Origin: Candidatus Obscuribacterales bacterium
GTDB taxonomy: Bacteria > Cyanobacteriota > Vampirovibrionia > Obscuribacterales > Obscuribacteraceae
Direction: 5' to 3'
Length of the DNA: 55,436 nucleotides
Assembly (NCBI GenBank): GCA_020050835.1
Contig: JAGVKB010000003.1
Location: forward strand, 1-55,436
Shown one piece after another: positions 8,973 through 17,770 of this stretch. The notes beneath the pieces are model-generated. The model did not search any database. It worked only from the letters and a program-made list of their open reading frames with translations, and was not told where the DNA came from. Position 1 is the first letter of the stretch. Every line of letters starts with the position of its first letter. The position numbers and the translations under genes were made by a program.

Positions 8973-9839
8973 ATGGTCGAATTCCTAGTCATCTTTTTTG
9001 TTTGCTACATCTGGCATTCGCTTGGTGTAACAGTGGGCTATCACCGCTTGCTTTCGCATCGCTCCTTTTCCTGTCCGAAAGCGGTCGAATACTTCTGGAT
9101 ATTGGCTGGTTATCTTGCTTTCGAAGGCTCGCCTATCTGGTGGGCGACGATGCATCGCGGGCACCATCGTTACGTCGATACTCCGCTCGATCCTCACTCT
9201 CCGCGCTACGGTATCGAGCATGCGCGCGCCGGTTGGATTAGAAAGGTCGGCTACTCAGAGGCGATTGATCCCCATATTCATTCCAAAGACTTGATCAAAG
9301 ATCCGGTCTATCGATTTCTCGAACAGGGTGGTGTCTTTCGGCGCAGCCACTTTATGTGTTTTTCGATCGGTTTGACTCTCCGGTTCTTGATCCTCCTGAC
9401 GTTCGGCTGGGTGCCTGCCTTGGCCAGTTTATTGGCTGGCTTCGCCGTGCTGCAGATACCGCTCATGTTGAACGTTGCCTGCCACCTGCCGAAGCTAGGT
9501 TATAGGAATTATCAAACGGACGACGATAGCACAAATGTTTGGTGGGTAGCTTTGCTGGCTACCGGTGAGGGCTGGCACAATAATCATCATGCCTGCCCGG
9601 GATCGGCCAAGACCGGCATGCGTTTTTGGGAATTCGATCTGGCTTGGCTCACTATTTTGTTCATGAAAACCGTGAGGCTTGTGTCTCGTGTCAATGTCGG
9701 TACGCACGAGCAGCATATTCGTGGTGCGCTTCGCAGAATGGAAGTTTCTCCAGCAACTCGGCTTGAAGCATTACTGGACGATCGCAAGGAAACAAGCGAG
9801 ACTCCGGCTTTGTGCGTATCGTCCGGTTCGGGCGCTTAG
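8973..9839 (+). CDS. Acyl-lipid/acyl-CoA Delta-9-type fatty acid desaturase
   Basis: The 288-residue protein has the three histidine boxes of membrane di-iron desaturases: H24-RLL-SH29, H61-RGHH65 and H202-NNHH206 (in GEGWHNNHHA). These carry eight or nine iron ligands and define the Delta-9 (DesC/Ole1-like) class. It inserts a cis double bond into saturated acyl chains, using electrons from ferredoxin or cytochrome b5. Hydrophobic segments flank the boxes (about 3-20, 40-55, 128-168). The N-terminus is shorter than usual, with only 23 residues before the first box; the ATG follows a GGGGCGGAC sequence. The last about 45 residues form a divergent polar tail. It probably adjusts membrane fluidity. 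The neighbouring acyltransferase remnant hints at an old lipid locus. Confidence 0.92.
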   Translation: MVEFLVIFFVCYIWHSLGVTVGYHRLLSHRSFSCPKAVEYFWILAGYLAFEGSPIWWATMHRGHHRYVDTPLDPHSPRYGIEHARAGWIRKVGYSEAIDPHIHSKDLIKDPVYRFLEQGGVFRRSHFMCFSIGLTLRFLILLTFGWVPALASLLAGFAVLQIPLMLNVACHLPKLGYRNYQTDDDSTNVWWVALLATGEGWHNNHHACPGSAKTGMRFWEFDLAWLTILFMKTVRLVSRVNVGTHEQHIRGALRRMEVSPATRLEALLDDRKETSETPALCVSSGSGA

Positions 9840-10279
9840 AAAAAGCAGCTCTGATCTGATGCACCATTCCCGCGACTTGCTCACGCCCGGCCCAGGCAAT
9901 GCACTGCGCGTCGAGCGCGTTTCTCTGCGGGCAGTTATAGCCATTTTGAAGATAGTTGCTGAGTCCGTTTGATTGTCTGCTTCGCTGGTGCGGTTGCGGT
10001 CTTGCTTGTTCGTTGTGATGATAGATAGGTCTCAAACATAACCTTGCGCAGGTTTTGATACTAGTAGATGGCAGGAACACTATGCGGTCGACGGGGTGAT
10101 TTATTTGGTGATTCGACGTCGGCATGAACACCTAAACCATCTGGCGCGGCTTGCACTTTGGGTGGTGCTATCACTATAAAACCAAGTAGATTGCGGCAGC
10201 AAGAAATCTGTTGGTAAATTCTCGAGAAGGAACGATAGAACCGACGCCTGGTGTCACCATTGCGACGACAGTGAGGAAA

Positions 10280-10306
10280 GACCTTTCTGAACCTGTCAGA
10301 AAGGTC
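10280..10306 (-). terminator. Perfect 11-bp hairpin
   Basis: GACCTTTCTGA and TCAGAAAGGTC surround a 5-base loop. Read on the minus strand the stem is followed by TTTCCTC, which fits an intrinsic terminator about 190 bases after the stop at 10496. Confidence 0.6.
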
Positions 10307-10446
10307 AAAGTGGACGAGTAGGCCAATACCTTACTGGCCTGCTCGCCCTGGTTATTTCCGGTGTGTCAGCCAGTCACCAGGCTGGTAAAGGTCGTTACTC
10401 TCGAGAAGGTCGGACCATTTGTCTGGTTGTTGGAGCTGGAGAAGGC

Positions 10447-10483
10447 TTAACTGCGGATTTCGTTTGCATCAATCCGCAGTTAA
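10447..10483 (-). terminator. Perfect 13-bp hairpin just after a stop codon
   Basis: TTAACTGCGGATT and AATCCGCAGTTAA enclose an 11-base loop, starting 12 bases past the stop of the minus-strand gene. There is no U-run. It may terminate transcription or protect the mRNA 3' end. Confidence 0.6.
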
Positions 10484-10495
10484 GTAGCGACCAGA

Positions 10496-11728
10496 TCAGG
10501 AGTTGCTGGTCTGGTCCGTCGGAGGGGCGGGTGGCGAGCCGGCATCTTCGGGCGAGGCCGGCGGCGGCTGGTTGTTGTCGGCGTCGCCGGCGCCGTCGGG
10601 AGACTGGCAGCAGGTGCCGCTGTCGTCGTTCGGCTGGGGCTGATCGTCAGCCGGAGCTTGCGGCTTCGAGCTGACCTCGCTGGCGAACATCTGCTCGAGC
10701 GCGCTGACCAGGTCGCTGGCGGGCATTCCGCCGATTTTGATCTTGTTGGCGACGCTGTTGAACACTGTCGCCGCCGCCTTTTGGACCAGCGGACCGGCGA
10801 AACGCGAGGCGAGCGCCTGCGCCACCCCGACCAGCGTCGGATTGTTGACAGAGGCTTCGAGCAGCGACAGCTTGCTGGCCAGCTGCTCGCGCAGCAGTTG
10901 GTACTGGGCCGCCGCGACGAAGGCGTCGCATTGCGCCGGGAGCGATTCGGCCACCGCCAGGGCGATCTTGGCGTCCCAGTAGCCGACGACTTCGTTTCCC
11001 TTGCGCAGCAGGTAGGCGCCGCCATTGGGAATGACCGTGGCCAGAACCTTCTCGAAAGTCGCGGCCGCGGCGGCACCGACCAGTCCCTGCTGTCCGTCTT
11101 TCTGGAACTGGGACTTGATCTCCTCCAGGTTCGGCAGCAGCCCCTGGGCGAAGCCGAACAGTTTGTCCAGCCCGAGCGACTGGAACGCCTCCTGCACCTG
11201 CGGGTCGGACTTCAGGGTCTCGAAAGCCGCCAGCGGGCTGCCGGCGCTTTCCTTGACCTTACCAGCCAGTTCTTGTCCGTGGTACGCAGCGCGCGCCAGC
11301 TTCAGCTTGAGGTCGGTCCAGTCGAAGTTGGACTCCTCCGGCTTCGAAAGCGCCTTTTTGACGAGCGCCACGACCTTCTTCGTCTTCTTGCTCAGGTTGT
11401 CGGCGTGGGCGTAAAGGAGGATGCTCAGGAGCGTCTGGTCCTTTTCCTGGGTGCTGTCGTCCCCGCTGTCGGGCTCGCTCACCACGACGGTGACTCCGGC
11501 GTCGTCGGAAATCGTTTCCGCGAGGATCTCCTCCAGCGAGCTGCGGCGTTGCGTCTCTTCGTCCTTCTCGCGGGCGATCTCGCCTTCGGTCAGCGAAAGG
11601 TACTCATTGGCGTCGGCGGCAAGTCCGTTGAGGGCCTCGACGATCTCCGGCTTGGTGGCGATGGACGGGTTGTCGCGCAGGACTTGAAGCTGACTCACGA
11701 ATGCGTTGCCGAGGGTCTTGATGGACAT
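10496..11728 (-). CDS. Helical protein with acidic, Pro-rich, Cys-containing tail; unknown function
   Basis: The 410-residue protein has no signal peptide and is predicted almost wholly helical to about residue 350. Highly charged stretches (EGEIAREKDEETQRRSSLEE, KKTKKVVALVKKAL) alternate with Ala/Leu helices (LVGAAAAATFEKVLATVIP; ALASRFAGPLVQKAAATVF). The last about 60 residues are disordered, acidic and Pro-rich with an adjacent Cys pair (SGTCCQSPDG). I do not recognise it. The gene at 26087 beyond the Ter operon has the same plan, helical body plus acidic Asp/Asn tail with cysteines, though no clear alignment. The two may be partners. AAGGA lies 9 bases before the ATG. Codon use is as biased as in the Ter genes. 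Confidence 0.8.
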   Translation of the reverse strand: MSIKTLGNAFVSQLQVLRDNPSIATKPEIVEALNGLAADANEYLSLTEGEIAREKDEETQRRSSLEEILAETISDDAGVTVVVSEPDSGDDSTQEKDQTLLSILLYAHADNLSKKTKKVVALVKKALSKPEESNFDWTDLKLKLARAAYHGQELAGKVKESAGSPLAAFETLKSDPQVQEAFQSLGLDKLFGFAQGLLPNLEEIKSQFQKDGQQGLVGAAAAATFEKVLATVIPNGGAYLLRKGNEVVGYWDAKIALAVAESLPAQCDAFVAAAQYQLLREQLASKLSLLEASVNNPTLVGVAQALASRFAGPLVQKAAATVFNSVANKIKIGGMPASDLVSALEQMFASEVSSKPQAPADDQPQPNDDSGTCCQSPDGAGDADNNQPPPASPEDAGSPPAPPTDQTSNS

Positions 11729-12221
11729 GTGCTGTTCCTTTCAACGAAAGGCCTACAAAGACTGTGCCTGCACGAACGAATGCAGGCATCTGTGGCTTCG
11801 AGATTGTACCGACGGTCGGTGCGAGGCTCTGCGAAGCCGGCTGCTTTCAGGCGTCTTTAGCTCCCCTGGTCATATCCGCAGCAAGAAGGTGCTAAACGAG
11901 GTTGCCTTACTAGCGCTGCGGAGGATGGCTCTGAGATTACTTTTGCACCGGGGAGGATGAGGACTGAAAGACGCCTAATCTTTCGGCAAAGTGGTATGGA
12001 CTTTCAACAAGAAAGTTACAATTCGTGGCAACAACCATGACGTGCGTTCTTGGCTCCTGGCGATTCCGTGCACGTGATTTGCTCTCCTTTGGTCAAATGC
12101 AGCAGGGGTTTGCTGGTGGTGCGCGGTTCGTAATTTCCCCACTGCGGTCGATTGGCCGTACTGTGCTAACTTCGCGCAGAGCCGCACTGAGTCTGAATTG
12201 TTATGCGAATCTGAAGAGCGG
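11729..12221. other. Intergenic region, about 490 bases
   Basis: No gene seen. It lies between two minus-strand genes and must contain the promoter of the helical protein gene starting at 11728. Confidence 0.5.
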
Positions 12222-13199
12222 TCATTCTTGTTTCTTCAGTTTTTTCGCATCCTCAATGCGCTTTAGTCGGGTGAGAAATTCAACGTAGCGTTCTATGGTC
12301 AATTTATAGTCTGGAGATGTCTTTTGATCCGCCGCTTCGAACAATGCCAGGGAACGGTTGTACATCGCTTCCGCGTCGGCATTGAGCCCGGCTCTGGCAA
12401 AGTCGTCTCCGCGTTGGGCCATTATTCTCGCTGCTTTGAGAAGTCCAGCTGGACTGGCATTCGCATTGCCGCGAGCGAATTCTACGTAAAGACTGCGGAA
12501 GTCAAAGTAGCGCTGGTTGATTTGATAAAGATTTAGCAAAACCTCCATGATCTCTTTCAATTGCGGATCGTCCGGACGGCTTTTTTTGTAAGCGGTCAAG
12601 GCTCGCTGGAAATAACTTTCAGCGTCCGGCATTTTGTGCTGCGAGTAATAGAGAGCGCCCAGGTTGTTTAGAGCGACGGCGGCATGAGCGTTGTCGGCGC
12701 CTTGCGCCTCGGCAATTGTTAGCGCGCGCAGCAGAGTTGTCTCGGCCTCTTTAGGCTTGTCCTCGTCCTCGTACAGCTCACCTAAATTATTCAGTGTGAC
12801 GCCGACGCAAGGATGATTTGCGCCAAGCTCTTTCTCTCGGATCGCCAGCGCTTCCGTGAGTAATTTCTCTGCTTCCGGATACTTCTTCTCGTCTTTTTTG
12901 AGCACGCCAAAGCTGTTAAGTGTTCTTGCGCGTTCGATTTCGAGGTGCGCCTTTTCTGCTTCAACGAGTGCTTGCTCGAACAGTCTGGCTGCGGCCGGAA
13001 GTTCTTTGTTGTAATAAGCTTTTTCTGCTGCTTGATTGAGCTCCAGCCAATCTTTCGCTTGCGGAGGCGGTGGTGGGCATGTTTCAACTGAGTCCGCACT
13101 ATAAGTGGGACCGTTTGCCAGCAACCCTAGTGACACTACTGCAATTGCAATGGTTCCGAAACTGTTGCCGAATGAGGGCCGGGCGCCGCAACTCTTCAT
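12222..13199 (-). CDS. Exported tetratricopeptide-repeat protein
   Basis: The 325-residue protein has a signal peptide (about 1-35, ending near TYSAD), then a Pro run (PPPPP) and at least four TPR units of the kinesin-light-chain type between about residues 50 and 220: AARLFEQALVEAEKAH, EAEKLLTEALAIREKELG followed by HPCVGVTLNNLGELY, EAETTLLRALTIAEA, and DAESYFQRALTAYKKS. A further helical part ends in RLKRIEDAKKLKKQE. TPRs bind other proteins, so this is likely a periplasmic scaffold; no enzyme motif is visible. GAGG precedes the ATG by about 7 bases. Its composition is clearly AT-richer than the Ter genes. Confidence 0.88.
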   Translation of the reverse strand: MKSCGARPSFGNSFGTIAIAVVSLGLLANGPTYSADSVETCPPPPPQAKDWLELNQAAEKAYYNKELPAAARLFEQALVEAEKAHLEIERARTLNSFGVLKKDEKKYPEAEKLLTEALAIREKELGANHPCVGVTLNNLGELYEDEDKPKEAETTLLRALTIAEAQGADNAHAAVALNNLGALYYSQHKMPDAESYFQRALTAYKKSRPDDPQLKEIMEVLLNLYQINQRYFDFRSLYVEFARGNANASPAGLLKAARIMAQRGDDFARAGLNADAEAMYNRSLALFEAADQKTSPDYKLTIERYVEFLTRLKRIEDAKKLKKQE

Positions 13200-14119
13200 G
13201 TGAAACCTCGGTGAAAGTGTTCTGCTTCGCTGAGCCAGTAGCAGTAATGTTCCTAAAAGCGCTGACGAAAATCATAGCTTACTGGCATCGCCTATTTTGA
13301 AGAAATACTTTCTTCGGTTTGTCTGACAGCACTTCGCTATTGCTGGCGGGAAAGTGGAGATCTACCCGAATCTTGGTTCTATTATGTGTGCGCTGTTGCG
13401 AGCTCCGGTGAAAGATTAGTTGCTGTCTGGAGCTTGGATGGTAAAAGTACGTGTGCTCTGATTTTTTTTTTGACTAATGCGATAGGTTTACTAACGTTGT
13501 GTATTCGCAGCGATCTTTGCCGGTGCAACTATAACGATCGGCAGTGTCCAAATTTATCGCATGAACGCCAGGTCTGTAGATGTTCACCAGCGCTCGCTAG
13601 CTTGTTTGCGCACCACCAGTGGGGCGAGTACGTGGTCCCGGGCGATTCTTACTTAGGCAAAAAGCAACGTTGCTTCTTCGCTTGCGAGAGCTGTAGAGCG
13701 GCTCTGACACTTGAGAATGCGTTCTGCTCCGGCGCGCGCGATCGAAGCCGGCGGCGGCTTGAGTTCGGTTTGACCGGAGCACCTTCGCACGCGTACGTTG
13801 GAGGAACATTCATCCCATCCCTTCGGCAAAACCCATCCCCTCTCAGCATAGAGCGCGCCCAGGACTAGAACAAGAACGGCTCCGACAGCAACTTTCGCTG
13901 TTGCGAACAAAGGCTTGCTTCTGAAAGCTGGTGCTAGGCAAGGGTGGCGCAGCTATCTTGAGTTCCACTGGCGGAATGCCGATACCCGAAAAGGTGTTGG
14001 CAACTGTTTCAGTCGGAGCGGTCAAAAGGTTGTGTTCTCGATGCATCTTTTACTGAGAAGGTGAGGCTGCCGGCCGGTGGTAAATGACTCGAAAAAATAC
14101 CCGAAAGGAAATTACCAAC
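13200..14119. other. Intergenic region, about 900 bases
   Basis: No confident gene. Open frames on both strands (for example 13386-13868 plus, and 13653-13910 minus with a hydrophobic start but only a TTG codon and no ribosome-binding site) lack supporting signals. The region must include the promoter for the Ter cluster. Confidence 0.5.
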
Positions 14120-14401
14120 ATGCCTAGCCCCGATGAAATCGCTCGCCGCAACCGCGAGGCCAACAGCAGACAAGAGGAAGACAAGGTCTACCAGGAGTTC
14201 ATGCAGAAGCTCAACCGCTACGACGGCACCAGACCGATCGAGATTCAGGCTCTGGACTGCCCGGTGACTCGTGCGGTGGTCGAACGCCTTCGCGGTGAGA
14301 GCTGGAAGGTTCAGCACATTCCGTGCGGTGGCCGCACCCCGATGGACACCTGGAAGTTTAGCGGCTCGCTCGGTTTCAGGTCTGGAGCGCGGATACCTTG
14401 A
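14120..14401 (+). CDS. Small protein at the head of the Ter cluster; unknown function
   Basis: The 93-residue protein starts at ATG 14120 with GAAAGG about 9 bases upstream. The N-terminal third is a very polar helix rich in Arg, Glu and Gln (EIARRNREANSRQEEDKVYQEF). The rest reads as a small alpha/beta domain with two cysteines (PIEIQALDCPVTRAVVERL; VQHIPCGGRTPMDTWKF). I do not recognise it. It is co-directional with the first terD gene, 179 bases away, and its stop codon sits inside the loop of a strong hairpin (14384-14420). That arrangement could couple translation of this gene to transcription of the Ter genes. Confidence 0.7.
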   Translation: MPSPDEIARRNREANSRQEEDKVYQEFMQKLNRYDGTRPIEIQALDCPVTRAVVERLRGESWKVQHIPCGGRTPMDTWKFSGSLGFRSGARIP

Positions 14402-14420
14402 TGCAAGATATCCGCGCTCC
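14384..14420 (+). promoter_or_regulatory. 12-bp hairpin enclosing the stop codon before terD
   Basis: GGAGCGCGGATA (14384-14395) pairs perfectly with TATCCGCGCTCC (14409-14420). The 13-base loop contains the TGA of the small gene and a possible inner CTTG/CAAG pair. It has no U-run. A translating ribosome would reach into this stem, so it looks like an attenuator or mRNA-processing structure. Confidence 0.55.
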
Positions 14421-14580
14421 CGCTTGGCCGGGGATTGCACCGATCCACCCGAACGGCTCGATGCCAGATCAAGGCTCTTTGCCGCTTCATCTAAAACTCC
14501 AGCGCCTGACGCGGGTATCTGCGGAAGCCGCTGTCTGCCAGTCTTGCATAAAATCGGAAGTTAGGAGTCACCTCAATCCT

Positions 14581-15189
14581 ATGTCCATCAATCTCTCCAA
14601 AGGACAACGCCTCGACCTCTCCAAGACAAATCCGACTCTCACTCAGCTCACTGTCGGTCTCGGCTGGAACCCTCGACGGACCACCGGCAAGGAGTTCGAC
14701 CTCGATGCCACCGCCTTTCTCGTCAAGGCTGACGGTAAGGTGCGCACCGAGAAGGACATCGTCTTTTACAACAAGGACTACCAGAACCACGCTTCCGGAG
14801 CCGTCCGGCATGGTGGTGACAACCGCGACGGACAGGGCGACGGCGACGACGAAAAGCTCTTCGTCAACCTGACCAAGCTGCCGGCCGACATCGACAAGGT
14901 GGTGATCGCCGTGTCCATCTTCGCCGCCCGCAAGCGCAGGCAGAATTTCGGGATGGTCGATGGTGCCTACGTTCGCCTGGTCGACGAGTCCCAGCCGGCC
15001 GCCCAGCAAGAGATTCTGCGCTACGACCTGTCGGAGGACGCCTCCAGCGTTACCGCCATGATCTTCGCCCGCCTCTACCGCAAGGACGGTGGCTGGCGGT
15101 TCGAGGCGGTCGGTCAGGGCTTCGAGGGTGGGCTGGCGCGCCTGTGCCAGGAGCACGGCATCGCCGCTGAAGAAGAGCAGGACGACTAG
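14581..15189 (+). CDS. terD: TerD-family calcium-binding stress protein (1)
   Basis: The 202-residue protein begins with the family signature (MSINLSKGQRLDLSKTNP, then LTVGLGWNPRR). It has the conserved acidic calcium sites: EFDLDATAFL and the loop GGDNRDGQGDGDDE, followed by LPADIDKVVIAVSIF, MVDGAYVRLVD and the C-terminal EILRYDLSEDAS...MIFARLYRK. TerD proteins are cytoplasmic two-calcium-site beta sandwiches thought to assemble with TerC and VWA proteins at the membrane under metal, oxidative or phage stress. The length is normal for the family. A short acidic tail (AAEEEQDD) is extra. The start at 14581 places the signature at the N-terminus; AGGAG is 13 bases upstream, a rather long spacing. 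It is followed by two more paralogues. Confidence 0.96.
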   Translation: MSINLSKGQRLDLSKTNPTLTQLTVGLGWNPRRTTGKEFDLDATAFLVKADGKVRTEKDIVFYNKDYQNHASGAVRHGGDNRDGQGDGDDEKLFVNLTKLPADIDKVVIAVSIFAARKRRQNFGMVDGAYVRLVDESQPAAQQEILRYDLSEDASSVTAMIFARLYRKDGGWRFEAVGQGFEGGLARLCQEHGIAAEEEQDD

Positions 15190-15321
15190 CTCCCAAGGAC
15201 AGAGCCTTCGGGCTGCGTCCGTCTACCAGCTAAGGAGGCGGTGCTCTCTTGCGGAGCGCTGCCTCTTTCTACGGATTCAATCCAATCTCAAACCCAAAAT
15301 CGGAAAAGGAGACAACTCATC

Positions 15322-15912
15322 ATGGCTGTGAATCTCACCAAGGGACAGAAAGTCGACCTCACCAAGACCAACCCGGGCCTGCAGAAGCTCACGATCGGCC
15401 TCGGCTGGAATCCGCGCCGCACCGACGGACAGCAGTTCGACCTCGACGCTTCGGCCTTCCTGGTCAAGGGCGATGGCAAGGTGCGCGACGAGAAGGACAT
15501 GGTCTTCTACGGCAACAAGAGCCACGAGTCCAACTGCATCATCCACGGTGGCGACAACCGCGACGGCCAGGGCGAGGGCGACGACGAGAAGATGAACGTC
15601 GACCTGGCCCTGGTCCCTGCGGACATCGACAAGATCGTGGTGTCCGTCACCATCCACGAGGCCAGCGAGCGCGGGCAGAACTTCGGCATGGTCGATGGTG
15701 CCTACGTCCGGATCGTCGACGAGAGCAAGCCGGCCGGCCAGCAGGAGATCCTGCGCTACGACCTGTCGGAGGACGCCTCGACCAACACGGCGATGATCTT
15801 CGCCCGTCTCTATCGCAAGGACGGCGAGTGGAAGTTCGAGGCCGTCGGGCAGGGCTACAACGCCGGGCTGAAGGGTCTCTGTACTGACCACGGCATCCAG
15901 GTCGAGGGCTAG
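15322..15912 (+). CDS. terD: TerD-family calcium-binding stress protein (2)
   Basis: The 196-residue protein is closely similar to the preceding paralogue along its whole length: VNLTKGQKVDLTKTNPGLQK at the start, QFDLDASAFLVKGDGK, the calcium loop GGDNRDGQGEGDDE, VPADIDKIVVSVTIHEA, MVDGAYVRIVDES and EILRYDLSEDASTNTAMIF. All acidic calcium ligands appear intact. AAGGAG lies 10 bases before the ATG at 15322. The two genes look like a recent tandem duplication. A GC-rich hairpin (15966-16005) separates it from the third terD gene, so relative levels could differ between the pair and the third member. Confidence 0.96.
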   Translation: MAVNLTKGQKVDLTKTNPGLQKLTIGLGWNPRRTDGQQFDLDASAFLVKGDGKVRDEKDMVFYGNKSHESNCIIHGGDNRDGQGEGDDEKMNVDLALVPADIDKIVVSVTIHEASERGQNFGMVDGAYVRIVDESKPAGQQEILRYDLSEDASTNTAMIFARLYRKDGEWKFEAVGQGYNAGLKGLCTDHGIQVEG

Positions 15913-15965
15913 CAGTCGCTTGCCCTAATCGCTGAGCACCGCAGATAGTGCTTGGCAAATAGCCG

Positions 15966-16005
15966 GGCGGCGACGCGATTCGAGTAGATCGAGCGCGTCG
16001 CCGCC
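15966..16005 (+). terminator. 12-bp hairpin between the second and third terD genes
   Basis: GGCGGCGACGCG pairs with CGCGTCGCCGCC around a 16-base loop that itself contains TCGA repeats. It is followed by ATTTC. It is either a partial terminator or an RNA-processing site inside the cluster. Confidence 0.6.
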
Positions 16006-16078
16006 ATTTCATGCGCTCGGAAGAGATGGTTGTCAGTTCGCTGGCAACGTCTCTATCAATTGGAAAGGGGTGCACACA

Positions 16079-16660
16079 ATGGCACTCGATCTCAGCAAAG
16101 GCCAACAGCTCCAGCAAGGACACAAAATCAGCCTCAGCAAAGGAGGCGGGCAGCAGATCAGCAAGGCCTTCATCGGCGCCGGTTGGGACATGCTTCCCGG
16201 CCGCCAGGCGGTCGACCTCGACCTGTCGGCGGCCATGTTCGACGCCAACAAGGCCCATGTCGACACCGTCTGGTTCGGCGACAAGAAGAACAACCGCTCG
16301 CCGGTCTACCACAGCGGAGACAATCTCACCGGCGCCGGCGACGGCGACGACGAGGTGATCAAGCTTGATCTCTCGATCGTTCCGGCCTCCGTCCAGTCGA
16401 TCGTCTTCACCATCACCTCATACCGCGGCCACACCTTCGACCAGCTCGAGAGCGCTTTCGTGCGCTTCGTCGACCAGAGCTCAGGGCCGGACGACCAGAA
16501 AGCCGTCTACAAGCTCGCTCAGTTCGGCCGGGTCACCGCGCTGGTAGTCGCCAGGCTCTACCGCCACAACGGCGAGTGGAAGATGCAGGCCGTCGGAGCT
16601 CAGACCAACGGCAGGACCGTCCAGGACCTCATTCGTGAGATCCAGTCCAGCTACCTCTAG
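16079..16660 (+). CDS. TerD-family stress protein, divergent TerZ/TerE-like member
   Basis: The 193-residue protein keeps the TerD fold: LDLSKGQQLQQGHKISLSKG at the start, AFIGAGWDM, AVDLDLSAAMFD, the calcium loop SGDNLTGAGDGDDE, VPASVQSIVFTITSY and VARLYRHNGEWKMQAVG. It differs from the other two by a short insertion near residue 15 and by FDQLESAFVRFVDQ in place of NFGMVDGAYVR. Members of this divergent type usually sit beside canonical TerD proteins, probably in mixed assemblies. A GGAAAGGGG ribosome-binding site lies 9 bases before the ATG. The next gene, for the VWA protein, follows after 144 bases. Confidence 0.92.
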   Translation: MALDLSKGQQLQQGHKISLSKGGGQQISKAFIGAGWDMLPGRQAVDLDLSAAMFDANKAHVDTVWFGDKKNNRSPVYHSGDNLTGAGDGDDEVIKLDLSIVPASVQSIVFTITSYRGHTFDQLESAFVRFVDQSSGPDDQKAVYKLAQFGRVTALVVARLYRHNGEWKMQAVGAQTNGRTVQDLIREIQSSYL

Positions 16661-16804
16661 CACCACCGGTGAAGGCAGCCTGCTCCGCGCCCTTAGAGGT
16701 AGCCGGGCAGCGCTGCCTATCCCTCGTTTTGCAACTGTTCCAAACCGCTCGACCGGATGGTCAAAAAAAACCGCCTCAAGTAGGCGTATATCTGGAGGAT
16801 AGAA

Positions 16805-17533
16805 ATGCTCGACCTTTCCAAAGCCAAACGTGGCGGACGCCCTCTGACCGATTTCGACATCGAGTTTCTGCTGGACCGCAGCGGCTCCATGGGCTCCGGC
16901 GACAGCTCCACCGGCGGCATGAGCCGCTGGGACTACGGACAGAAGACGATGCTGGTGCTGGCCGAGGCCTGTCAGAAGATCGACGACGACGGCATCAGCG
17001 TTGGCCACTTCGACGACAGCGTGCAAGTCCACGAGAACACCACGCCGGCTGCCATGCAGAAGATCTTCAAGCAGGTCCGTCCGGGCGGGTCCACCAACAC
17101 CGCCGGCGCGCTTCAACACCGCTTCAACGCCTACTTCGAGCGGCGTGACGGCAAGATGGTGACGCGCACTGAAGGTGGGTTCCTCGGCATGGGCGGCAAG
17201 AAGGTCACCGAGCACGTCAAGCCCGCCAAACCCGCCAAGCCCACCATCATCCTGGTCATGACCGATGGTACACCCAACAGCCAGCCGGCGCTCTGCGACG
17301 CGATCTGTGCGGCCACTCAGAAGCTCAACAGCGCCGACGAGCTGGCCGTCGTCTTCATCCAGGTCGGCGACGACCGCTCGGCCAGCCAGTTTCTCAAGCA
17401 GCTCGATTCCGGGCTCAAGGGGCGCACGACCAATCCGGCCAAGTACGACATCGTCTCCTGCTTCACGGTCGACGAAGTGCGTAACCTGACCGCCGACCAG
17501 CTGCTGCTCAAGGCCCTGACCGAGAACAGCTAG
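16805..17533 (+). CDS. VWA-domain protein of the Ter system (TerY/TerF-like)
   Basis: The 242-residue protein is essentially a single von Willebrand A domain. Its metal-ion-dependent adhesion site is complete: DRSGSMG (DxSxS, residues about 29-33), the threonine in GGSTNTAGAL, and the Asp in VMTDGTPN. A Lys/Pro-rich segment (KKVTEHVKPAKPAKP) interrupts it before the TDG strand. The first residues (LDLSKAKRGG) mimic the TerD N-terminus, so it may once have been joined to TerD, or may dock onto it. VWA proteins in Ter systems are thought to bridge TerD complexes and membrane partners in a metal-dependent way. AGGATAGAA precedes the ATG. Confidence 0.92.
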   Translation: MLDLSKAKRGGRPLTDFDIEFLLDRSGSMGSGDSSTGGMSRWDYGQKTMLVLAEACQKIDDDGISVGHFDDSVQVHENTTPAAMQKIFKQVRPGGSTNTAGALQHRFNAYFERRDGKMVTRTEGGFLGMGGKKVTEHVKPAKPAKPTIILVMTDGTPNSQPALCDAICAATQKLNSADELAVVFIQVGDDRSASQFLKQLDSGLKGRTTNPAKYDIVSCFTVDEVRNLTADQLLLKALTENS

Positions 17534-17770
17534 TCACCACCGGCGCTACCATCGGGCGGGCGGCGCGAGCATGCGGCTGCCTGGCGGCAACCAAGTTCTC
17601 CGTACTGCCTGCCCCTGTTTCGAACCGGGTCGACAGGACGTTCCGGTCGTCGGTAGTCAACAGTGATCGGATTTCATGCTGGCTGCTCGCCACAGCCGGT
17701 ATGGAGCCTGATCCTCAGGTCATCTGATCGGGACTCTAGTCCATTTCAAAAGAACGGAGATCTAACCTCA

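Larger units (their letters stand above)
9840..10495. other. Intergenic region with two hairpins
   Basis: About 650 bases between convergent genes. No open frame looks real. Two perfect hairpins (10280-10306 and 10447-10483) probably stop transcription of the minus-strand gene beginning at 11728. Confidence 0.55.

Noticed and set aside
10658-11860. Plus-strand 400-codon open frame
   Set aside because: Antisense to the helical tailed protein and with mirror-frame composition; no start signal.
13386-13868. Plus-strand 160-codon open frame
   Set aside because: Random composition with many Cys, Arg and Ser and no ribosome-binding site.
13653-13910. Minus-strand frame with a hydrophobic start
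   Set aside because: Only a TTG start, no ribosome-binding site, and the rest of the chain looks random.
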